From contig DATGWL010000126.1 of NCBI GenBank assembly GCA_035299505.1, positions 1-17,870 of the forward strand: DNA of 17,870 nt, given 5' to 3'. A model generated the notes under the pieces. It was given only the letters and a program-made list of their open reading frames with translations. It was not told the origin of the DNA and searched no databases. The stretch comes from M3007 sp035299505. Its GTDB lineage: Bacteria > Bacteroidota > Bacteroidia > Chitinophagales > Saprospiraceae. The position numbers and the translations under genes were made by a program. Below, piece after piece: positions 1-7,400 of this stretch; position 1 is the stretch's first letter, and each line of letters starts with the position of its first letter.

Positions 1-41
1 TCCTTCTGAAACTTTTCATGAGATTATATACGGGAAATCCG

Positions 42-73
42 AACGCGGCGCAAACGAGCGCCGCGTTTTTTTT
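42..73 (+). terminator. Rho-independent terminator of a gene left of the window
   Basis: A perfect 10-bp stem (AACGCGGCGC at 42-51 pairing with GCGCCGCGTT at 58-67) with a 6-nt loop is followed directly by a run of eight T (66-73). This is a textbook intrinsic terminator for rightward transcription. Positions 1-40 hold no recognisable gene end, so it probably closes a transcript that begins left of the window. The phosphatase at 370-2016 transcribes toward it from the other side. In that direction the hairpin has no T tract, so it is not an obvious terminator for that gene. Confidence 0.75.
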
Positions 74-78
74 GTTTT

Positions 79-158
79 AGAACGCGGGGGAACGCGGATT
101 TTTTTGGAACGCGGATGACGCGGATGACGCGGATTTTTTTGATGCTGCCTTCGGCAGC
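79..158. repeat. gaacgcgg / gatgacgcgg repeat array with hairpin (left copy)
   Basis: Copies of gaacgcgg (about 80-87, 90-97, 107-114) run into gatgacgcgg tandems, then a T run, then the small palindrome gctgccttcggcagc at 144-158 (6-bp stem, TTC loop). A 33-nt stretch at 107-139 is identical to 17745-17777 at the other end of the window, and the ctgccttcggcag hairpin follows in both places. It is therefore a dispersed intergenic repeat family. I see no coding potential. The short translations that cross it are arginine/proline-rich artefacts. Confidence 0.8.
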
Positions 159-179
159 TAGTTTATGCCTGCCAATAAC

Positions 180-311
180 ATCTGTGTAAAATCTGTGCGA
201 AACCTACATCTGTGTAAAATCTGTGCCCATAATCTGTGTAGAATCTGTGCGAAACCTACATCTATGTAAAATCTGTGCCCATAATCTGTGTGAAATCTGT
301 GCGAAACCTAC
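180..311. repeat. Compound tandem repeat, order A-B-A-B-A
   Basis: Five consecutive units alternate in length. The 28-nt A units (180-207, 232-259, 284-311) end in gcgaaacctac and the 24-nt B units (208-231, 260-283) end in gcccata. All begin with atctgtgt or a one-base variant. The higher-order period is 52 nt, and each unit holds two copies of an older ~12-nt phrase, atctgtg plus 4-5 bases. Units differ by single substitutions only (for example atctatgt at 260). There is no spacer diversity, so it is not a CRISPR array. Positions 312-369 continue with degenerate, C-rich sequence in which I see nothing further. Confidence 0.85.
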
Positions 312-369
312 TCCGCACAAACCTCAAACCCAACGCCTCTGCGAAAATCTGCGCCCCCCTCTCCCCCCA

Positions 370-2016
370 TTACTTCATCACTTCCTCTATCACTTTTCCT
401 GTAGTCCCATTCGGCTCCATGATGCGTAGAATAGCCGCCAGAGTAGGTGCTATATCCGTGATACTCACAGGTTTGTGCGATTCTCCCGGCTGAATACGCC
501 AGCCATACCAGAGTAAAGGCACATGGGTATCGTACGGATATGGTGAACCATGCGTTGTACCACCCTTACCGAAATACTTGTCATCCGCATGCCAGGCCGG
601 GTCCAGATGATACAATATATTTCCGGAGCGTCGAGGATGTATGCCTCTCCGTATCTCGCTGACAAACGGATACTCAGCCGGCAACAAATCAACTTCCTGC
701 CGCAATAGCGCATCGTACACCCCTGGCATACCGCGCAGCATATCCGTAATAGCATGGGCCACTTCTTCGGGCGATTGATTCAGGTCTGCAATAGCCTCCC
801 AGTTGAGCCAGATTTGCTGATTCTCCACCGCCTTGATAAAATCGCCGGCGCCAAACTGGTTGGCCAGGCCCTTCTCCAGCTCATCCTCCAGCACACTTTC
901 CGCAAACACCCCTGCCGGAATACGCAATTTATTCAGGTGCAAAGGGGTTTCCGCGCCACCGTGATCGGCAGTGAGGAATACCAGCACATTATTTTTCCCA
1001 AATTTCCGGTCCAGGTAATCCAGCAAACGGGCCAACTCTTTATCCATTCGCACGTACATATCTTCGGTTTCCTGCGCATGAATACCAAACTGGTGCGCAC
1101 AATAATCCGTTGCCGAATAGCTGATGCACAGAAAATCCGGATTTTCATCATCCCCCAATTGCAAACCCTCAATGGTACGCATCGCAAAATTGGTGACCAG
1201 CGTGTTGCCATACGGCGTATATCGAAGTAGCCCATAGCCGCCACTTGCCCGCGCCGCAGCAAAATCATGCGGAAAACCGGAGGTCATCGAGCCGTACGCA
1301 CCCGGATAATTCCAATCTGCAAAGCTCTCCGTAGGCGCATGGCCCATTTCCCAGGTTTTGTTCAAAAAAGTATCCGGCCAACGACGTGCATTGTACTCGC
1401 GTACCCATTGCGGCAACCCCATGGAATCCGGGTAATAGGAAGAAGTGATCCAGTTGCCGGAGGCATCGTCAAACCAATAACAGGCATTGGGGATATGGCC
1501 GCCCGGCAAAATAGCACCCCGGTCTTTCAAACAAACCGACGCCACCTTGGATCGGAAATTATTGCTCAGGCGGAGCTCATCCGTAATGGTACTACTCAGC
1601 ATAGACGCCGGCGAATGCTGCCCCGTGGCTGGTTTGGATTTGGCATTCCCCCCCACCAGTTTAAAGTTTTTATCCTCAGTGCAATAACGCTTGGCGCCCC
1701 ACTCTGGGTCGTACCAATCGTTGCCGATAACACCATTTACTGCGGGTGTTGTGCCGGTGTAGATGGCGGCATGCCCGGGCCCGGTATAGGTTGGCACGTA
1801 ATTAAAATGAGTGTTTTCGCAGGAAAATCCGCCATCCAGCAAGCGGTTAAAACCTCCCTGTCCGTAATGTTTATGGTACCGGTAGAGATAATCATAACGC
1901 ATTTGATCCACCACTATACCCACTACCAGTTTCGGGCGGGCCTGAACGGCTTTTTGTGCAATTGCCATCACGCACCCAACCAAAAGGGCAGAGGCAACCA
2001 ATAGTAACTTTCTCAT
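370..2016 (-). CDS. pafA: PafA-like alkaline phosphatase, exported
   Basis: A 548-residue periplasmic metallophosphatase of the alkaline phosphatase/NPP superfamily, likely a zinc phosphomonoesterase that releases phosphate from organic esters. Residues 1-20 form a signal peptide ending MAIAQ. Visible active-site residues are D37 (VVDQMRYD), the nucleophile T78 (YTGPGHA), N99, K164 and R166 (LKDRG), D304 and H308 (DYCAH), D351-H352 (TADHGG) and H489 (TTHG). From memory these sit within a residue or two of Elizabethkingia PafA T79, N100, K162, R164, D305, H309, D352, H353 and H486. The N/K/R set favours monoesterase over diesterase activity. I start at 2016 because the signal peptide begins there. 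The open frame extends to 2184, but that part looks non-coding. It is divergent from the gene at 2202. Regulation by phosphate is plausible, but no Pho box is evident. A close paralogue in the same family is possible. Confidence 0.88.
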   Translation of the reverse strand: MRKLLLVASALLVGCVMAIAQKAVQARPKLVVGIVVDQMRYDYLYRYHKHYGQGGFNRLLDGGFSCENTHFNYVPTYTGPGHAAIYTGTTPAVNGVIGNDWYDPEWGAKRYCTEDKNFKLVGGNAKSKPATGQHSPASMLSSTITDELRLSNNFRSKVASVCLKDRGAILPGGHIPNACYWFDDASGNWITSSYYPDSMGLPQWVREYNARRWPDTFLNKTWEMGHAPTESFADWNYPGAYGSMTSGFPHDFAAARASGGYGLLRYTPYGNTLVTNFAMRTIEGLQLGDDENPDFLCISYSATDYCAHQFGIHAQETEDMYVRMDKELARLLDYLDRKFGKNNVLVFLTADHGGAETPLHLNKLRIPAGVFAESVLEDELEKGLANQFGAGDFIKAVENQQIWLNWEAIADLNQSPEEVAHAITDMLRGMPGVYDALLRQEVDLLPAEYPFVSEIRRGIHPRRSGNILYHLDPAWHADDKYFGKGGTTHGSPYPYDTHVPLLWYGWRIQPGESHKPVSITDIAPTLAAILRIMEPNGTTGKVIEEVMK

Positions 2017-2201
2017 AGTCAAGGTATTAAAATGATTTCTGTCCATTCCGGACGGCCGGTGTATATAACAGGGTTTGAGGCTGCGAAGGTCGGAAAAACC
2101 CGGCCCCCCGCAGGTGAAAATTATGTTAAAAAGCGGAGACAGACCAAACGTCGCAATCCGGCAGCCCGTAACCCGGATATTCACCTTAAACGATACTTAA
2201 C

Positions 2202-3254
2202 ATGAAACACTACTTAGTCATTGCCCTGTTTTTCAACTTTTCCCCCGGTACATCCTTCGCACAATTGAGTTCCTGGTTTCACGATCTGAAAGGCTGCTGG
2301 CTGGAAGATGGCCGAAAAACCGCCTCGTTTACCCTTTGGGAGCTGGCTGATGATCAAACCATTCAAAACAGCACCTACAGCTTGCTTTGCGGAGATACCA
2401 TCTTGCTTTACACCCAAACCGTTCATTTTTCAGAAAAGCAGGCGACATTGGATCTGTACGCTGATGGGAAAACCCAATATTTCCAACTGGTGTCTTCGCA
2501 CACGAACACCCTGATTTGGAAAAACATGACCTCCAACGCGCTCCCGCTAGAACTTCGTTGGACGCTCACATATGGAAAATATCTGCGCATGAGTACCGAC
2601 AACCAGGAAAAAGAATTTACCAAGGCCAAGCAAAAAGACCAATCCTTGCACTGGACCTTTGGGGCAGCACTGGGTGGAAACATAAGCAACTATGCACATG
2701 CTATTACTTCCAACCATTTTTTGACGAGGAACAATATTGCTTTGGGAGAGGGCCAAACTGGCATGTTGGGCGGTTTGGATTTTTCCTTTCAGTTCAACCT
2801 TCACTCTCCTGTCAGAAGAGCGGGGTTAAGCGCAGAGTTGGGCCTGATCCAACGAAATATTGGCATTAAAGGATCTTTTTTCAGCAAACAGGCTGTGAAT
2901 AACAGAGAAGGATATTACCGGACAAATAATCTTTGTGCTGCACTTATACCAACGTTTTATCTGGACAAACACCATCGTTTAGCCTTGCAAACCGGATTCT
3001 ATGGAGCACTGTTACATCGGGTGCAGTTTATTGGTCGCTCAAGCACTTCTGCAAAGGATTTAAACGAAAAAGCATTACATAACCCGGAAAACGATATTGA
3101 TTTGGAACGAGGGGTGCTGGTTGGATTCCGGTACAAGATGATACAAACCGGAATGCTCAAACCTCAATTATTTATGCGTTATTACCATGGCATAAACAGC
3201 ACACATGTGCGCGCGTTTACCCTCGGCCTGGCAACAGATTTTCAAATCCGTTGA
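2202..3254 (+). CDS. Exported protein: DUF6265-like N-domain plus outer-membrane beta-barrel
   Basis: A 350-residue protein of unknown function. Residues 1-20 form a signal peptide ending SFAQ. Residues ~25-135 (FHDLKGCW..., GDTILL, YFQL, then a W-x-N-like segment) resemble the lipocalin-like DUF6265 domain, in which a conserved GCW motif opens a small beta-barrel. From about residue 147 to the end the sequence has alternating hydrophobic/aromatic strands with glycine turns (WTFGAALGGNIS..., GLSAELGLIQRNIG, HRLALQTGFYGALL, LVGFRYKMIQ). This is typical of the PorT-like outer-membrane beta-barrel family of Bacteroidota. The last residue is R rather than the aromatic residue often seen in outer-membrane barrels. 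It is divergent from the phosphatase with a 185-nt gap and ends 57 nt before moxR, probably without sharing its transcript. The family assignment is by eye. Confidence 0.7.
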   Translation: MKHYLVIALFFNFSPGTSFAQLSSWFHDLKGCWLEDGRKTASFTLWELADDQTIQNSTYSLLCGDTILLYTQTVHFSEKQATLDLYADGKTQYFQLVSSHTNTLIWKNMTSNALPLELRWTLTYGKYLRMSTDNQEKEFTKAKQKDQSLHWTFGAALGGNISNYAHAITSNHFLTRNNIALGEGQTGMLGGLDFSFQFNLHSPVRRAGLSAELGLIQRNIGIKGSFFSKQAVNNREGYYRTNNLCAALIPTFYLDKHHRLALQTGFYGALLHRVQFIGRSSTSAKDLNEKALHNPENDIDLERGVLVGFRYKMIQTGMLKPQLFMRYYHGINSTHVRAFTLGLATDFQIR

Positions 3255-3280
3255 AAAATTGCGCAAAAAAGTGACCTTTG
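3251..3280 (+). promoter_or_regulatory. Candidate Bacteroidota-type promoter for the MoxR gene
   Basis: A TTG at 3251-3253 lies 19 nt ahead of gacctttg at 3273-3280, which matches the Bacteroidota -7 element TAnnTTTG with one mismatch (G for the first T). The -33/-7 spacing is as expected, and the start codon lies 31 nt downstream. The -33 element overlaps the stop codon of the preceding gene. No hairpin terminator separates the two genes, so readthrough may also occur. Confidence 0.35.
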
Positions 3281-3311
3281 TGGGGAGTCGAATAACACCA
3301 TTTAACGCGAT

Positions 3312-4334
3312 ATGACTGAAGACGAACCGATCAGCCCTGATTTTACCGAAAATCAAGAAGCCCCCACGCCCCCTGCCCCCTCGCTGGATGTAGACCCCGT
3401 TATGCTGCGCGCCGAGCGGGTGAAAGCCGAAATCGGACAGGTTATTGTAGGGCAGGAAGACATGCTGGAATTACTGTTGGTGGCCCTGTTCACCGGCGGC
3501 CACGTATTGCTGGAGGGCGTTCCTGGCATTGCCAAAACCCTGACAGCCAAGCTGTTAGCCCGCACCCTGCACACAGAATTCAGCCGCATTCAGTTCACCC
3601 CAGATCTGATGCCGGCCGATGTGGTGGGCACTTCAGTCTTCAATATGAAGACATCGGACTTTACCTTTAAATCCGGCCCTATATTTTCCAATATTGTGCT
3701 GATTGACGAGATCAACCGCTCTCCGGCCAAAACCCAGGCCTCCTTGTTTGAGGTAATGGAAGAAAGGCAGGTAACGGTAGACGGCGTTACCTATCCGATG
3801 TCGGCGCCATTTATGGTGGTGGCTACGCAAAATCCCATTGAGCAGGAAGGCACCTACAAACTTCCAGAAGCTCAGCTCGACCGCTTTTTGTTCAAAATCA
3901 TTCTCTCTTATCCGAGTCTGGAGGAAGAACAATCCATCCTGCGCAGATTCCGGAACGACTTCAACGGTACACTCCGCGAAACCGTGAATGCCGTATTGAC
4001 ACCTGTCGATATTGCTGAATGTCAACGTATTATCGAAGAGGTGTACATCCGCGAAGAGCTGCTTGACTACATTGCCGCCATTGTGCACAACACCCGCAGC
4101 AATGCCGATTTGTTCCTGGGCGCCAGTCCGCGGGCCTCACTTTCGCTGATGAAAGCCTCCAAGGCGGTAGCGGCCATGGCCGGCCGTAATTTTGTTACCC
4201 CCGACGATATTCGTTATGTAGTTTACCCTACCCTCAACCACCGCGTAATCCTCACCCCGGAACGGGAAATGGAAGGTTACACCACGCGTGAGGTACTGGA
4301 TGAGATTGTGAAAAAGATTGAGGTGCCGAGGTAG
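3312..4334 (+). CDS. MoxR family AAA+ ATPase
   Basis: A 340-residue cytoplasmic AAA+ ATPase of the MoxR class, a chaperone-like group that typically works with VWA-domain or DUF58 partners in metal insertion or envelope stress. It shows Walker A GVPGIAKT (69-76), Walker B VLIDEIN (129-135), sensor 1 ATQNP (171-175) and the LPEAQLDRF signature (184-192). Length and motif order are normal for the family. Residues 1-30 are an acidic, proline-rich extension. MoxR genes are commonly followed by a DUF58 gene and VWA (Bat) genes. Here the AT-rich island starts right after the stop, so the gene is an apparent orphan. Either the operon was cut or this paralogue always stood alone. Confidence 0.92.
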   Translation: MTEDEPISPDFTENQEAPTPPAPSLDVDPVMLRAERVKAEIGQVIVGQEDMLELLLVALFTGGHVLLEGVPGIAKTLTAKLLARTLHTEFSRIQFTPDLMPADVVGTSVFNMKTSDFTFKSGPIFSNIVLIDEINRSPAKTQASLFEVMEERQVTVDGVTYPMSAPFMVVATQNPIEQEGTYKLPEAQLDRFLFKIILSYPSLEEEQSILRRFRNDFNGTLRETVNAVLTPVDIAECQRIIEEVYIREELLDYIAAIVHNTRSNADLFLGASPRASLSLMKASKAVAAMAGRNFVTPDDIRYVVYPTLNHRVILTPEREMEGYTTREVLDEIVKKIEVPR

Positions 4335-4472
4335 GCAACCTTCAAAATTAGCATAATTTTTGATAGTGAATTATTTCCTCCCTAAAATCAATTTGAGCAT
4401 CACAATAATCTTCACCCGACTTGTCCAAGTTATTTTCGTTCACCAAGTACAATCATCAAAAATTTAATTAAC

Positions 4473-7400
4473 ATGCCATACTATATTCATTTTTGCAAAA
4501 AATTCAATGAAAACATTGCAGGATATACTAATCAAGAAGATAATATTAAAAACAGATTAGAACAAATAAAGAAGCGAAATACTTTGAAGGGAGCATCTGG
4601 ATCATTAGATGCTTACCCAGGAGGTATTGCTGTACTAAATATATTAGGGGCATTGACCTGCAGGACTATTATCCAAGAAAAAGAAATTACTATTGAATCA
4701 GAAACAATCAAAGTATTATTTATAAGAGAATTTATACCTAAAAGTGGCTTAGATTATTTTTGGCCCAAAATAAAAAAATCTATTTCAAACAAATTATGGC
4801 TAGAACAAAACCCTTTATCTCCTGAAGACGAACAAACCTTTATCATAGATTATAAAGAGAAACATCTAAACCGCAGTTTTGAAAAACTACCAGAACTACC
4901 AGAATTGTATGCTAACTGGCCTGTCTCATTTCAACTAGATATAAAATTTGACATATATGAAGAGGAAGAGTGGGTAAACTACACATTTAATCCTTCTGAA
5001 AGAGATGGTTTAAATGAGAAAGATATAGAGCTGTTTAGAATAATGATTTACTCTGTCAGTCATGGAGTAAATACTCATAACTTAACCATTAAAGAGGAAA
5101 ATAAAGAGGCCAATTTATTTTCATGTATCCACAATGAATCCAATGTAGGAATATTATATATCAAGCCAAAAGTTTTGAGAAATGACATATTTATTATCTG
5201 CGATGGAGCACATACAGTTATACAACAAAATCGCTGGACAAAGGCGCTTGAAATAAATCGAAATAGACCTGACAAGTATAAATCTTTTGAAGATATTGGA
5301 CTAGAAACACTTAGAGCCTATTCTAAATCTGCTCTTAAAGATCGTGATTTATGGTATGCCATTCTTCAAAAAAATGGACAAAAAAGCAACTTTTCGTTAA
5401 TGCCCGAGCAAGTAGCATTCTTACGAGAGTTTTCGTTCCCATCATATATAAATGGGCAAGCTGGCAGCGGTAAATCAACAATGCTTTGCTATATATTTGC
5501 ATATGCTTTTTTAAACCAATACATAAATGAATTACCTGGAGATATACTTTTTATAACAGAAAATGAAAACTTATTAAACAGTACCAAATCTAATGTCCGT
5601 GATTTGCTTAGATACAATAATGAATTTGCAGGAATTGAACCAGAAGAGATAATAAAAATTGACAATCAGTTTATTTCATTTAAAGATCTTTTGATAAATC
5701 AGTCCAGTAAAAACCCTAAATTTAATCATAAAAACTATTTAAGCTTTCGGGTATTTAAAGAAAAGTACGAAAAATCCAATATTCCTTCCTCGATTAAAAG
5801 CAAACTATCAGCTGAGACATGCTGGCTAGCAATTTCAACTTATATTTACGGTTATCATGAAGATATAATAATTGACAACATTGATAAATATGAGGAAATT
5901 CCTTCAAAGTTTAGAGTATTAGACAATATTATATTCTCCGAAATATGCAAAAACATACTTCCATTCTATAATCAACTCATAGAAAATGGATACTGGGACA
6001 AATTGACACTAATTAAATATTTATATGAAAGTTCAGAAGTTTCAAAAGGCAATTACTCCCTTATTGTATGTGACGAAGCACAAGATTTCAGTCGAGTTGA
6101 ATTGCGTTTTATTTTAAATTTGTCAAAATACACGCTCTATGACCCAAGTAATTACGCACATGCTCAGTTCCCAGTAGTGTTTGCAGGAGACGCATTGCAA
6201 ACAGTTAACCCTACTGGCTTTAGAATGGATAGATTAAGAGATCTCTTTTATAATGAATTAACTGGACTAGGGTATAATGAAAATGTAAAAATTTTTATAC
6301 CAAGATATAATTACAGGTCTGCAGAGCCCATTGTAAACCTTGCAAATGCAATTCAAGAATTTAGAATAACAGTACTTTCAGCTGAAAAAGTTGAAGCTCA
6401 AAGGGCTAAAAGGAAAAAACATATAGGAAAAAATTCATACATGTTTTTTTCTACATCATGGTTAGATAAATTCGAGAATAAAGATACATTTAAATCAATT
6501 TTCGAGCATAAAGTTTTTATTATTCCAGTTGATATTAATGGGGAAGAGGATTACAAGCAAAAAAATTTATTAATTAAGACATTTTTAAATGTAAAAAGTT
6601 CAGTAGATGCAAAAGGAGTTGAGTACCCACAAGTTGTAGTATATGGTTTTGGAGATTATTACAATTCAAAGTTTGGACCTTTAACATGGCGTGAACCTAG
6701 TACTACTACCTTATTTGAGAATCAATTCTTTTTTAACAAACTTTATGTTGCTGTTACAAGAGCTCAAAATGAGATAATTTTTATAGATACTGAAAAAGGT
6801 ATTGAAGAATTCTGGAAACCATTAGTTGCTCAATTTAAAACCATAGAAGAAAACTGTATTTGGAATGCCAACTCCTTTAGTAATGTAATTGAAAGCACGA
6901 AAGAAGATTCAAAATATAACGCAGAACGAGATAAAGAGCAAGGACTAATTGATAAGAACTCATCCAGATTAAAAATTGCATCTGATGTATTTTATAATAT
7001 TGGTGACAATATTCAATATTATGAATGTAGAGCTTGGTCAGAAAAATTTAACGGAAACCTAATCAAGGCAGCTGATTATTTTGAAAAATCCTTGAACTAT
7101 AAAGAACAAGCAAATTGCCTATGGGAAATAAAAAAATGGGAAAACTTCAGAATGGCTGCGTCTAAACTATCTGGAGATCAAATCGAAGCCCAAATTCTTA
7201 TTGCAAGATTTATGGAATCGGAAAACGGGGTTTGGGATAAGACTGAAGTTAATAAAGCATTTTTCTTAAGAGATAAATTTTATCATATCTTAAAGGATAT
7301 TGATTGGAGAGATGAATTCATCTATAATCTTATAACATTTTCACAAAATGAAGAATATAGTATTTTTAAAAGGGACTTAGTCTATATCTTAGAATCAATT

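Noticed and set aside
180..311. CRISPR array
   Set aside because: The units abut with no unique spacers, and the variation is point substitutions between repeat copies. There are no cas genes in the window.
223..493. Cys/His-rich small ORFs on the plus strand
   Set aside because: They are readings of the atctgtg tandem repeat running into the antisense of the phosphatase gene. The apparent zinc-finger spacing is produced by the repeat period.
2017..2184. Extending the phosphatase start to 2184
   Set aside because: The added 56 residues do not look like protein of this family and would bury the signal peptide that begins at 2016.
4335..4350. Direct repeat between left (ccttcaaaatt) and right (ccttcggattt near 9845) island ends as attachment sites
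   Set aside because: Only five contiguous bases match, which is expected by chance.
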